A stretch of 64,000 nucleotides of DNA from Acidipropionibacterium timonense (GTDB lineage Bacteria > Actinomycetota > Actinomycetes > Propionibacteriales > Propionibacteriaceae): NCBI RefSeq assembly GCF_900605005.1, contig NZ_LR027558.1:1421244-1485243 (forward strand). Reading direction: 5' to 3'. Below, piece by piece: positions 10,146 through 18,881 of the stretch; position 1 is the first letter of the stretch; each line of letters opens with the position of its first letter. Position numbers and translations under genes: made by a program. The notes under the pieces were generated by a model. The model searched no databases, was not told the DNA's origin, and saw only the letters and a list, made by a program, of their open reading frames with translations.

Positions 10146-10391
10146 ATGGACGACGACACTGCGTGCCTGGCCGCCGACTGCGCGGCTCGACTCAAGCCCG
10201 GCACCTGGGAGGCAGTCGAGGCCCTCGGCCTGCTGGCCATGGCCACCGGGGACCCCGCACACCTCGCTTCTGCCCGCCGGATTGCGTCAACCCTCCGACC
10301 GGGCTCCTGACCAACGGTACGCGCCCTGGCCCTCCTGGCGATCGCCGAGGGTGGTCCGGGCGGTCGCCTCGGCGTCGACAGGGTCCTGTGA
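10146..10391 (+). pseudogene. Small reading frame interrupted by an in-frame TGA
   Basis: One frame with GC-rich third positions runs from the ATG at 10146 (MDDDTACLAADCAARLKPGTW) for 54 codons to a TGA at 10308, then continues in the same frame with similar composition (VRALALLAIAEGGPGGRLG) to a second TGA at 10389. Both halves look like alanine/leucine-rich helices. There is no Shine-Dalgarno; CATAGT lies 6 nt before the ATG. The simplest reading is a gene broken by a stop codon. I do not recognise the family, and chance conservation of an open frame cannot be excluded. Confidence 0.35.
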
Positions 10392-10792
10392 CACAGCCTG
10401 TAGCAGGCGCCGCAACGGTCCCCATGGTCCAATGGGCGTCGTCGAGGAGTCCCTGCAGCAGGCTCGACAGGGCGGGCTGGTGGTGGGTCGTCATGCGGAC
10501 CGTCAGGTGGTTCTTCGCGGAATTCGATCCCACGATGACCTCCAGCCCTCACCGGCCTGGGCCAGATCACCACGGCAATTGCCACCACACCGAGGGACTC
10601 AACTCATCGCGGTCAGGTCCCTTGTTGTGGTGTCACGTGGTTGCCGAGCGGGTGCTGTCCATCGGCGGCCATGGGGCTGCACCCATGACACAGCCCTCGG
10701 ACAGGCATGTCTGGGACATACCGACAGCGACCTGCACACCCCGGTCGGCTCACACCCGCGAGCGGATCAGCCGCCCCGAACCGCCAGACCCC
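10392..10792. other. Apparently non-coding, decayed stretch
   Basis: About 400 bp between the broken small frame and the hydrolase gene. No frame on either strand has a plausible start and consistent codon use. It includes an 11-bp tract TGTGGTGTCAC at 10626-10636 that also occurs, in opposite orientation, at the presumed end of the insertion sequence at 212-222, which hints at an old element but is too short to prove it. Confidence 0.45.
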
Positions 10793-12238
10793 TCAGAACC
10801 ACCGGGCCATGGGATCGCCCTTGACACCGTCGGTCCACTCCATGAGGTGCAGGTGACAGCCCGTCGACCAACCAGTCGTCCCGACGTACCCGATGACCTG
10901 GCCACGACTCACGTGATCGCCGACACTCACCGTGTAGCTGATGGCGTGGTTGTAACCGGTCGTCACGTAGTGCCCGTCGACCAGTCCGTGATCGATCATG
11001 AGGCGGTTGCCGTAGGCGTCGTTCCAGTACTTCTCGACGACGGTACCGGCCCGCGGGGCTCGGATCGGCGTGCCGCACGAGGCCCCGAAATCGGTGCCGT
11101 CGTGGAGCTTCCACACGTGGAGCACCGGATGGAACCTCATGCCGTACGGCGAGGTGATGGGGGCATCGACCGGGTAGTCGAAGAAGCTCGACGCCGTGTA
11201 GGTGCTCGTCGAACTGCTCGATCGGCTCGACCGGCTCGTCGTGCTCGAGGACCCCGAGTCCGAGCTGCTCGACGAGGAGCTCGCCGCCCGACGCGCCGCT
11301 GCGGCCTTCGCGGCAGCGGCACGGGCTGCCGCCTCCCGCGCCGCCTTCTCGGCGGCGGCCTTCTTCGCCGCGGCGATCCGCGCCCGGATCCGGGCGTCGA
11401 GGTCGTCCTCCTGGGCCTGGAGCTTCTGCTGCTTGGCCTTCTCGGCGGCGACCTTGGCGTCCGCATCCTTCTTGGCGGCGGTGTTGGCGGCCACGGCCGC
11501 CGACACGGCGTCCTGGGCCTGCTGGGCCTTGGTCTGGGCGGTCCGAGTCTGCGCCAGGTGCTCCTCGGCGTCCTTCTTCTCGGCGGCGATCCTCTCCTCG
11601 GTGGCCTGCACGCGATCACGGGCCGCCTGGAGGGCCGCCTCACGCTTCTGCAGTTGATCGAGGGCATGCTGCCCACCGGCCAGCAGGGCGTCGGACCACT
11701 GGATGCGCGCGTTCACGTCGCCGGTGTTGAGGTTGGTGAGGAAGGCGGCCACGCCCATCATCGGCGTCTGTTGCTGCACTGTACGGCTGACGATGACCGA
11801 GAGCGTCTTGTGTTCGCGCGCGAGGGCGGCCTCGTTGTCCTTGACGTCCTGGCGGGCCTTGGCGAGCGCCTCCTGGGAGCGGGCCAGCTCGGCGGCCTTC
11901 GCGGCGTCGGCCTTCTGTGCAGCGGTCACCGCCGCCTGCGCCTGGCTGAGCGCGGCCCGGGCGGCGTCGAGCTTCCTGCGAGAGGCCTCGAGCGCTGCCG
12001 CGGCCTTCTGGACGTCGGCGCTGTATCCCTCAAGATCGCTCTGGGACTGGGCGATCTGCTTGCTGACGCGGTTCTTGGCGTCGGTGAGATCGTCGGCGGA
12101 GGCATGGGGCACGGCCACCGACGTCCCGACGGCCAGAACGGCCAACGCGGTGCCGAGCAGGGCGAGCCGGCGCCGGGCGCGGGGTTGATGGTGGACGTGG
12201 CGGGCGGCCGTGGCGGCTGGGGGAAGCACCCGACTCAT
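10793..12238 (-). CDS. Secreted M23 (LytM-type) peptidoglycan hydrolase with coiled coil
   Basis: A 481-residue exported protein. It has a basic N-terminus and a signal helix (LALLGTALAVLAVGTSVAVPHASA), a long alanine/lysine/glutamate-rich coiled coil from about 50 to 315, a serine-rich linker near 320-345, and a C-terminal M23 metallopeptidase. The zinc ligands are intact: HDGTD (H379, D383) and HLH (462-464). The layout matches hydrolases that are kept inactive by a coiled coil and switched on by FtsEX during cell separation. Its position 25 bp after ftsX strongly supports that role. The chosen ATG has an AGAAGG site; the longer open frame starting further upstream does not. Confidence 0.85.
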   Translation of the reverse strand: MSRVLPPAATAARHVHHQPRARRRLALLGTALAVLAVGTSVAVPHASADDLTDAKNRVSKQIAQSQSDLEGYSADVQKAAAALEASRRKLDAARAALSQAQAAVTAAQKADAAKAAELARSQEALAKARQDVKDNEAALAREHKTLSVIVSRTVQQQTPMMGVAAFLTNLNTGDVNARIQWSDALLAGGQHALDQLQKREAALQAARDRVQATEERIAAEKKDAEEHLAQTRTAQTKAQQAQDAVSAAVAANTAAKKDADAKVAAEKAKQQKLQAQEDDLDARIRARIAAAKKAAAEKAAREAAARAAAAKAAAARRAASSSSSSSDSGSSSTTSRSSRSSSSTSTYTASSFFDYPVDAPITSPYGMRFHPVLHVWKLHDGTDFGASCGTPIRAPRAGTVVEKYWNDAYGNRLMIDHGLVDGHYVTTGYNHAISYTVSVGDHVSRGQVIGYVGTTGWSTGCHLHLMEWTDGVKGDPMARWF

Positions 12239-12263
12239 GGAACCTTCTCTCGGGACGCGGCTC

Positions 12264-13166
12264 TCAGACCTTGAGATACCTCTTGGTGGCCACATAGGCC
12301 GGTAGCAGGGACAGGACGACGGCGACCACGAGCACCCACGCGATGGCGATCCACGTCTGGTGCCATCCGATCCACACGATCGTCGTGATCGAGGTGGCGG
12401 CGTGCTTCATGACGATGCCGTAGGCACCGGCCGCGATGGTGCCCGCCGCGAGGACGGCACCGATGAGACCGGCGATGAGCGACTCGAGCAGGAACGGGGT
12501 GAGGATGTACGCGTTCGAGGCTCCCACGAGCCTCATGATGCCCAGTTCACGGCGTCTGGAGAAAGCCGCCATGCGGATGGTGTTGCCAATTTGCAACGCG
12601 GCCGCCACGAGAAGCAGCGCCGACATGCCCACCGTGCCCCACTTGAGGGCGTTGAGCCACAGGAACAGCGGGTCGAGGGCGGTGTGCAGATCGACGACCG
12701 CCTGCACCCCCGGCAGACCCTGCGCCTGGGAGACGACCCCCTGGTACTGCTCGGGATTCTTGAGCTTGACCCGGAAGGAGTCCTGGATGGTTTCCTCGGT
12801 GAGGACGTCCTTGACCGGGGAGTCCTTGTAGATGCGCTGGTACTCGGTGTACGCGTCGTGCTTGGACTCGTAGTAGACGGTCTGCACCTGCGGGTTGGCC
12901 TCGAGGGTCTTGCGGATGGAGTCCTTCTGGGCCTGGGTGGCCGCCTGACCGTCGACGCACTGGCCACCGGGCACGTCCTTGACGCACAGGAAGACCGAGA
13001 CCTCGATCTTGTCGTACCACTTGCCCTTGATGAGGTCGACCTGCTGGGTGGCCAGGAGCGCTGCCCCGAACAGGGACAGCGAGACCCACATCGTCACGAT
13101 GACGGCGACCGTCATGGTGGCATTGCGGCGCAGCCCGGACCAGGTCTCTCGCAAGGTGTGGCGCAT
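12264..13166 (-). CDS. ftsX: Cell division protein FtsX
   Basis: Membrane subunit of the FtsEX complex, which couples divisome state to cell-wall hydrolysis. The 300-residue protein has a first transmembrane helix near 17-40, an extracellular domain of about 130 residues with two cysteines (CVKDVPGGQC) that could form a disulfide, and three C-terminal transmembrane helices with the FtsX-type MRLVGASNAYI loop. It follows ftsE by 80 bp and precedes the hydrolase. Confidence 0.95.
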   Translation of the reverse strand: MRHTLRETWSGLRRNATMTVAVIVTMWVSLSLFGAALLATQQVDLIKGKWYDKIEVSVFLCVKDVPGGQCVDGQAATQAQKDSIRKTLEANPQVQTVYYESKHDAYTEYQRIYKDSPVKDVLTEETIQDSFRVKLKNPEQYQGVVSQAQGLPGVQAVVDLHTALDPLFLWLNALKWGTVGMSALLLVAAALQIGNTIRMAAFSRRRELGIMRLVGASNAYILTPFLLESLIAGLIGAVLAAGTIAAGAYGIVMKHAATSITTIVWIGWHQTWIAIAWVLVVAVVLSLLPAYVATKRYLKV

Positions 13167-13246
13167 GGATGAACGTTCCTGTCAGTGGTGGGGTCGGAAG
13201 GTGTGGAGCAGTCGGTCGAGGTCGGTCGGCGGGATGGGGGATGGGC

Positions 13247-13933
13247 TCAGGCGGTGCCGTAGACGCCCTCGGACTGGTCACGGACGACCTGCCCGGCGTC
13301 GAGTTCGATGACCCTCCGGCGCATCTGGTCGACGATGGTCGAGTCGTGGGTGGCCATGATGACCGTCGCCCCGGTGCGGTTGATGCGGTCGAGGAGCTTC
13401 ATGATGCCCACGCTCGTCACCGGGTCGAGGTTGCCGGTCGGCTCGTCGGCGATGAGGATCTTCGGCCGGTTGACGAAGGCCCGCGCGACGGCCACGCGCT
13501 GCTGCTCGCCACCCGACAGCTCGTCGGGCATCCGCTTCTCCTTGCCGGTGAGACCGACGAGTTCGAGGGTCTCGGGGACGACCTTCCTGATCTCCTTGGT
13601 CGGTCGTCCGATGACCTGGAGGGCGAAGGCGACGTTCTCGTAGACCGTCTTGCCCGGCAGCAACCGGAAGTCCTGGAAGACGGTACCGATCTGACGTCGC
13701 AGGGCCGGCACCTTCCACGGACGCAGGGTCGACAGGTCCTTGCCGGCGACGTACAGCGTCCCGCGGGTGGGCCGGTACTCGCGCAGGATGAGTCGGATGA
13801 AGGTCGACTTGCCCGACCCGGACTGGCCGACGAGGAAGACGAACTCGCCCTTGTCGATGTCGACGTTGACACCCTTGAGCGCGGGCCGGGACTGCCCGTC
13901 GTAGATCTTGGTGACGTTGTCGAAGGTGATCAA
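13247..13933 (-). CDS. ftsE: Cell division ATP-binding protein FtsE
   Basis: Cytoplasmic ATPase of FtsEX. The 228-residue ABC protein has Walker [10 protein letters not shown] at 36-44, signature LSGGEQQRV at 139-147 and Walker B ILIADEPT at 159-166. The start codon is TTG, preceded by AAGGAT at suitable distance; no ATG or GTG fits better, since family homology begins immediately ([12 protein letters not shown]). It is first in the ftsE-ftsX-hydrolase unit. Confidence 0.95.
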   Translation of the reverse strand: MITFDNVTKIYDGQSRPALKGVNVDIDKGEFVFLVGQSGSGKSTFIRLILREYRPTRGTLYVAGKDLSTLRPWKVPALRRQIGTVFQDFRLLPGKTVYENVAFALQVIGRPTKEIRKVVPETLELVGLTGKEKRMPDELSGGEQQRVAVARAFVNRPKILIADEPTGNLDPVTSVGIMKLLDRINRTGATVIMATHDSTIVDQMRRRVIELDAGQVVRDQSEGVYGTA

Positions 13934-13994
13934 CGATCCATCCTTAGCCTCGGCGAGGGTACTGCGACCGCCGGGAGGCCGGTCGAGGACATGA

Positions 13995-14013
13995 GTCTGA
14001 GAAATTCTCAGAC
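13995..14013. promoter_or_regulatory. 19-bp palindrome between prfB and ftsE
   Basis: GTCTGAGAA-A-TTCTCAGAC is a perfect inverted repeat around a single central base, about 60 bp upstream of ftsE and 100 bp downstream of the prfB stop. AT-rich for this genome. It could be an operator for ftsE or a weak prfB terminator; no U-run follows on the minus strand, which favours an operator. Confidence 0.5.
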
Positions 14014-14109
14014 CGCGCGCTTGAGTCTAGGCGAGATCACGCCGGGAGCAAGCATCGACGCGCCAGAGCGGGCCGCAGCCACGGTACCGGCGGGCAGGTC
14101 GATCCTCGC

Positions 14110-15219
14110 TCAGCTGGCGTCCTCGGTACTGCGACGCCACCGGATGCCGGCGTCGATGAAGTCGTCGATGTCCCCGTCGAAGACGGCGTCGGTGTTGCCG
14201 ACCTCGTGGTTGGTGCGCAGGTCCTTGACCATCTGGTACGGGTGCAGCACGTAGGAGCGCATCTGGGCTCCCCACGAGTTGCCCTCGGACTTGAGCGAGT
14301 TCATCTCGGCCTCCTGCTCCTGACGGGCCTTCTCGAGGAGCTTGGCCTGGAGGACGCGCATGGCAGCGGCCTTGTTCTGGATCTGGGAGCGCTCGTCCTG
14401 ACAGGTGACGACGATGCCCGTGGGCAGGTGGGTGAGCCGCACGGCCGAGTCGGTGGTGTTGACGCCCTGACCGCCGGGGCCCGAGGAGTGGAAGACGTCG
14501 ACGCGCAGGTCCGACTCGGGGATGTCGACATGGTCGGCCTCCTCGACGACGGGCAGCACCTCGATGCCGGTGAAGGACGTCTGGCGGCGCCCCTGGTTGT
14601 CGAAGGGGCTGATCCGCACGAGTCGGTGCGTCCCCTGCTCGACCGACAGGGTGCCGTAGGCGTAGGGGGCGTGGAGGATGAAGGTGGCCGACTTGATGCC
14701 GGCCTCCTCGGCGTAGGAGGTGTCGAGCATCTCGACCTTGTAGTCGTGGCGCTCCGCCCAGCGCAGGTACATGCGCAGGAGCATCTCGGCGAAGTCGGCC
14801 GCGTCGACCCCGCCGGCCTCCGAACGAATGGTGACGACGGCCTCGCGTTCGTCGTACTTGCCCGACAGGAGGGTGCGCACCTCGAGGGCGTCGATGTCGG
14901 ACCGCAACCGGCCGATCTCGGCCTGGGCCTCCGCCTCGGAGTCGGCGTCGTCCCCGTCGGCGGCGAACTCGAGCAGGACGCGGACGTCGTCCAACCGAGA
15001 CCGCAACTGCCCCAGACGCTCGAGTTCGGCCTGGAGCGCCGACAACCGGGAGGTCACCTTCTGGGCGTTCTCCTGGTCGTCCCACAGATCAGGAGCAGCG
15101 ACCTGCTCCTCGAGTGCGGCGATCTCCTTCTTCTTGGAGTCGGGGTCGACGACGGCCTCGATGGACTCGAGGGAGTGGTCGAGTTCGTCGACGGTCTGCT
15201 GCAGATCTACCAGTGCCAC
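14110..15219 (-). CDS. prfB: Peptide chain release factor 2
   Basis: Ends translation at UGA and UAA. The 369-residue protein has the stop-reading tripeptide SPF at 204-206 and the catalytic GGQ at 249-251 ([10 protein letters not shown]). The gene is one continuous frame: the in-frame UGA frameshift site of enterobacterial prfB is absent. The start is a GTG 8 nt after TAGAGT (15233-15228) with no Shine-Dalgarno, so the mRNA is likely leaderless. Next to ftsEX as in other actinobacteria. Confidence 0.96.
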   Translation of the reverse strand: MALVDLQQTVDELDHSLESIEAVVDPDSKKKEIAALEEQVAAPDLWDDQENAQKVTSRLSALQAELERLGQLRSRLDDVRVLLEFAADGDDADSEAEAQAEIGRLRSDIDALEVRTLLSGKYDEREAVVTIRSEAGGVDAADFAEMLLRMYLRWAERHDYKVEMLDTSYAEEAGIKSATFILHAPYAYGTLSVEQGTHRLVRISPFDNQGRRQTSFTGIEVLPVVEEADHVDIPESDLRVDVFHSSGPGGQGVNTTDSAVRLTHLPTGIVVTCQDERSQIQNKAAAMRVLQAKLLEKARQEQEAEMNSLKSEGNSWGAQMRSYVLHPYQMVKDLRTNHEVGNTDAVFDGDIDDFIDAGIRWRRSTEDAS

Positions 15220-15246
15220 GATGGGCTACTCTACCGTGAGCCGTGG

Positions 15247-15320
15247 GGGCGCATAGCTCAGTCGGTCAGAGCGCCTGCCTTACACGCTGGAGGTCGCCGG
15301 TTCGAGCCCGGCTGCGCCCA
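15247..15320 (+). tRNA. tRNA-Val (UAC anticodon)
   Basis: Acceptor GGGCGCA pairs with TGCGCCC, the T-arm is GCCGG-TTCGAGC-CCGGC and the D-arm GCTC/GAGC. The anticodon loop CTTACAC gives UAC. CCA is not encoded (ACCC follows). The anticodon stem CCTGC/GCTGG contains one T-T mismatch in its centre, which is unusual. Confidence 0.93.
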
Positions 15321-15436
15321 CCCACCCGGCGAGGTCCAGACAATTGGGGAACGTCACGCTTCCGGAAATCTCTCCGGACGACCCCCTCAGCCCCTAGTAT
15401 TCATGGGTCACGTATCCCGAAGCGATAAGGAAGCCA

Positions 15437-16084
15437 ATGTCGAACGATCAGTGGGGTCCCTACAACCCCGAGAACTCCGGCCAGCAGGGCCAGCCCCAGC
15501 ATGGCGAGAACGCCGACCCGTCCCTGTACGGCCAGCCGACCCAACCCCAGCAGGGAGCCGCCTACGGTCAACCCGACCCCTATGCCGGCACCCAGAACCC
15601 CTACGCCGCCCAGGGCTACCCGTCGGATCCCTACGCCGCCCCGGCCTACGGTGATCCCTACGCCCAGCAGGGTGCCGGACGGCCCCGGCCGCACGTGTCC
15701 TTCGGTCAGGCCATCGTCCTCTTCTTCAAGAACTACGTCGTCTTCCACGGTCGGGCCTCGCGCTCCGAGTACTGGTGGGTGGCGCTCTTCTCGATCCTCG
15801 TGTCGATCGTCCTCAATGCCATCGACTCGCTCTCCGGGGGCTCGTTCACCGACCACAGCACCATCTACGACATCCTCAACACGGTGTGGGGTCTGGGCAC
15901 CCTGCTGCCGAGCATCGGCATCGCCGTCCGGCGCATGCACGACACCAACCGCTCCGGCTGGTGGTTGCTCATCAACCTCATTCCCCTCGTCGGCACCATC
16001 ATCTTCATCGTCTTCGCCGCCCAGCCCTCGAACCCCGAGGCCTGGCGTCGCTACGACGACGGCAAGCTGCCCGTCGAGCAGTGA
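15437..16084 (+). CDS. DUF805 family membrane protein
   Basis: 215 residues. The N-terminal 85 residues are a disordered Gln/Pro/Tyr/Gly-rich tail with repeated DPYA-type motifs. The DUF805 core follows, with helices near 105-125 (EYWWVALFSILVSIVLNAI), 140-160 and 170-195 (RSGWWLLINLIPLVGTIIFIVFAA) and the conserved RRMHDTNRSGWW loop. DUF805 proteins are inner-membrane proteins of unknown function. AAGGAAG precedes the ATG. It is a single-gene unit between tRNA-Val and a double hairpin. Confidence 0.85.
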   Translation: MSNDQWGPYNPENSGQQGQPQHGENADPSLYGQPTQPQQGAAYGQPDPYAGTQNPYAAQGYPSDPYAAPAYGDPYAQQGAGRPRPHVSFGQAIVLFFKNYVVFHGRASRSEYWWVALFSILVSIVLNAIDSLSGGSFTDHSTIYDILNTVWGLGTLLPSIGIAVRRMHDTNRSGWWLLINLIPLVGTIIFIVFAAQPSNPEAWRRYDDGKLPVEQ

Positions 16085-16090
16085 TCCACG

Positions 16091-16158
16091 GTCTGCGCGG
16101 GTCGGATCCGCGCAGACGGCAACCGGGGCCGGTCACCAGGTGGTGACCGGCCCCGGTT
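16091..16158 (+). terminator. Tandem hairpins downstream of the DUF805 gene
   Basis: Two stems in a row: GTCTGCGC at 16091-16098 with its complement at 16110-16117, then an 18-bp perfect inverted repeat at 16121-16138 and 16141-16158 with only GG between the arms. This is very stable. It ends the DUF805 transcript and may also serve the convergent ftsK gene. Confidence 0.75.
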
Positions 16159-16272
16159 CGCGTCCGGAGGCCGTCCTCGAATGGCGGACGTCGTGTCGTC
16201 GTGCTCCGGATTCGTCGAGACCACCCCCGAACGACCTGGCCCCTCCCCGGCCTGGCCTCCCGGAACGCTGCC

Positions 16273-18783
16273 TCAGGCCTCCGCCTGGAGGTTGGCCAGG
16301 ACGTCGTCGAGGTCATCGGGACGCACGAGGACGTCACGCGGCTTGGAGCCCTCGGAGGGCCCGACGACGTTACGGGTCTCGAGGATGTCCATGAGGCGTC
16401 CGGCCTTGGCGAAGCCGACGCGCAACTTGCGCTGGAGCATCGAGGTCGACCCGAGCTGCAGTTCGACGACGAGCTTGGCGGCCTCGAGGACGAGTTCCAT
16501 GTCGTCACCGATGTCCTCGGCGACCTTCTTCTCGGCGCTCGGGGCGGCGACATCGGGCCGGTAGTGGGCCTCCATCTGCGAGGTGACGTGGGCGACGACG
16601 TCATGGATCTCGGCGTCGGAGACCCACGATCCCTGGACACGGATGGGCTTGGACGCCCCCATGGGTAGGAAGAGCCCGTCACCCTGCCCGACGAGCTTCT
16701 CGGCCCCGGGCTGGTCGAGGATGACCCGGGAATCGGTCATCGAGGAGGTGGCGAACGCCAACCGGGACGGCACATTGGCCTTGATGAGACCGGTGACGAC
16801 GTCGGTCGACGGCCGCTGGGTGGCCAAGACGAGGTGGATGCCGGCGGCGCGGGCGAGCTGGGTGATCCGCACGATGGAGTCCTCGACGTCACGCGGGGCC
16901 ACGAGCATGAGGTCGGCCAACTCGTCGACGACGACGAGAAGGTACGGATACGGCGCCAGGACTCGCTCCGAGCCCTCGGGAACCTTGACCTCTCCGGCGC
17001 GGACCGCCTTGTTGAAGTCCTTGACGTGGCGGAACCCGAAGGCCGCCAGGTCGTCGTAGCGCTGGTCCATCTCGCGCACGACCCACTGGAGGGCTTCGGC
17101 GGCCTTCTTCGCGCTCGTGATGATCGGTGTCACCAGATGCGGGATGCCCTCGTACTGGTTGAGTTCGACCCGCTTGGGGTCGACGAGCATCATCCTCACC
17201 TCGTCGGGGGTGGCGCGCATCATGACCGAGGTGATGAGCGAGTTGACGAAGCTCGACTTGCCCGACCCGGTGGCACCGGCCACGAGCAGGTGCGGCATCT
17301 TCGCGACGTTGGCGATGACGAAGCCGCCCTCGACGTCCTTGCCCAGACCGACGACCAGCGGGTTGTGGTCGTTGCGGGCCTTGCTCGAGCGCAGGACGTC
17401 GCCGAGGGAGACGATCTCCTTGTCGGTGTTGGGGATCTCGATGCCGATGGCCGACTTGCCCGGGATGGGCGAGAGGATGCGCACGTCCGGCGAGGCCACG
17501 GCGTAGGCGATGTTGCGGCTCAGGGCGGTGACCTTCTCCACCTTGACGGCCGAGCCCAGCTCGACCTCGTAGCGGGTCACCGTCGGGCCGCGGGAATAGC
17601 CGGTGACGGCGGCGTCGATCCCGAACTCCTCGAAGACCCCGCTGAGCTTGGCCACGACGGCGTCCGAGGCCTCGGTACGGGCCTTGGGCACCGACCCGGG
17701 CTTGAGCAGGTCGGCCGCGGGCAGGGTGTAGGCGATGTCCCCGGACAGCTGGAGCTGCTCGACCCGGGCCGGGATGGGCTCGTGCTCGGGGGCCTGGAGG
17801 TCGGCCGGTTCGTGCACCTGGAATCCCTGGGGCAGGCCGGCGGTGGTGCGCTTCGAGTCGGCCTCCGGTGACGGTTCCTCATCGACGATCTCGGCGTCGA
17901 GGATGGCGTCGAGCGAGGAGTTCGTCTCCTCGTCACTGTGCCGCCGACCGGTACGGTTCCGTCCCTTCGTGGGCCCCTCCTCGGTCGAGACGGAGTTGCG
18001 CGACGTGACGTCGGTGACCAGCGGGGTCTCGTAGGCCTGGCGCGACTCGATCTGTGCCGGCTCGGACCGGCGGGTCTGCTGCTCGTACTCGCGCAACCTC
18101 GCCAAGGCACCCATGAGGGGGCGTCCCCCGATGAGGACGATGCCGACGACCGTGATGACGACGAGGAGCGGAAGGGCGACCCACTTGGTGAGCAGATCGG
18201 CCAGGAAGCTCGACGAGATGAACCCCAGCATGCCACCGGCCGCCCGCAGGGCGACCGGCGCGTCAGGTCGGGGAAGGCCGTGGGCGATGTTGACGATGCC
18301 CTGCAGGCCCAGGAGGAACGCCGTCCATCCGACGAGCTGTCGTCCGCCCGTCCCGTTGTGGTCGGGGTGTCGATAGGTACGCCAGGCCATCGCCAGGCCG
18401 AAGAGCGGCAGGGCGTACGACAGAGCCCCGAAGATCGTGGCGACGCCGACGCGCCCCCCCCCGCCGATGGGGCCGGGGAACTGGAACCAGAAGGCCGCGG
18501 CGACGACGACCGAACTCAGCAGCAGGCCGGTGGCGGCACCGTCGTGACGGTCGCGGGGGTCGGCCAGACTGGTGCCGATGTGACGGACGACACGCCCCAT
18601 CGCCGTGGCCAGGCCACCCCAGGTGGCCGACAGGGCGCGGGCGACGGGGTTCTCCCGGCTGGGTGCGGTCGGGGGCGTCGACCTCCTGCTCCGTGAGCTG
18701 GTCGACGTCTTCTTCCTGCTTCCCTGCGCGCCGGAACCCGACTTGCCACGGGTCCGCGCGGGGGAAGACGCACGGGTCGCCAT
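16273..18783 (-). CDS. ftsK: DNA translocase FtsK
   Basis: Pumps chromosome ends through the closing septum and activates XerCD. The 836-residue protein has a basic disordered N-terminus, about four transmembrane helices between 85 and 215, a linker to about 345, and the RecA-like motor with Walker A GATGSGKSS near 500 and the DPKRVELNQYEGIPHL motif after it. The C-terminal 65 residues are a winged-helix gamma domain (SMLQRKLRVGFAKAGRLMD) that reads orienting sequences. The start has TACCCT (18796-18791) 7 nt upstream and no Shine-Dalgarno. Confidence 0.95.
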   Translation of the reverse strand: MATRASSPARTRGKSGSGAQGSRKKTSTSSRSRRSTPPTAPSRENPVARALSATWGGLATAMGRVVRHIGTSLADPRDRHDGAATGLLLSSVVVAAAFWFQFPGPIGGGGRVGVATIFGALSYALPLFGLAMAWRTYRHPDHNGTGGRQLVGWTAFLLGLQGIVNIAHGLPRPDAPVALRAAGGMLGFISSSFLADLLTKWVALPLLVVITVVGIVLIGGRPLMGALARLREYEQQTRRSEPAQIESRQAYETPLVTDVTSRNSVSTEEGPTKGRNRTGRRHSDEETNSSLDAILDAEIVDEEPSPEADSKRTTAGLPQGFQVHEPADLQAPEHEPIPARVEQLQLSGDIAYTLPAADLLKPGSVPKARTEASDAVVAKLSGVFEEFGIDAAVTGYSRGPTVTRYEVELGSAVKVEKVTALSRNIAYAVASPDVRILSPIPGKSAIGIEIPNTDKEIVSLGDVLRSSKARNDHNPLVVGLGKDVEGGFVIANVAKMPHLLVAGATGSGKSSFVNSLITSVMMRATPDEVRMMLVDPKRVELNQYEGIPHLVTPIITSAKKAAEALQWVVREMDQRYDDLAAFGFRHVKDFNKAVRAGEVKVPEGSERVLAPYPYLLVVVDELADLMLVAPRDVEDSIVRITQLARAAGIHLVLATQRPSTDVVTGLIKANVPSRLAFATSSMTDSRVILDQPGAEKLVGQGDGLFLPMGASKPIRVQGSWVSDAEIHDVVAHVTSQMEAHYRPDVAAPSAEKKVAEDIGDDMELVLEAAKLVVELQLGSTSMLQRKLRVGFAKAGRLMDILETRNVVGPSEGSKPRDVLVRPDDLDDVLANLQAEA

Positions 18784-18881
18784 GGAGCCGAGGGTATCAA
18801 GGAGCTGTGACGTCCCTCGTCAGGCGCGCGGAGGCGACCCCGGGGCCCTGCCCGGACGCCGCACCTGCGACATCGACCGTC

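Noticed and set aside
10308-10310. Selenocysteine codon in the small broken gene
   Set aside because: No selenocysteine insertion hairpin or redox motif is seen around the TGA, and nothing in the window suggests selenoprotein synthesis.
10163-12274. A 703-codon plus-strand open frame opposite the M23 hydrolase
   Set aside because: It is a shadow of the Ala/Lys-rich coiled-coil gene on the other strand; its protein is low-complexity with no start signal or family resemblance, while the minus-strand frame has signal peptide and catalytic motifs.
14110-15219. Programmed frameshift in prfB
   Set aside because: The RF2 frame is continuous from the GTG start with no early in-frame TGA, so no frameshift is needed.
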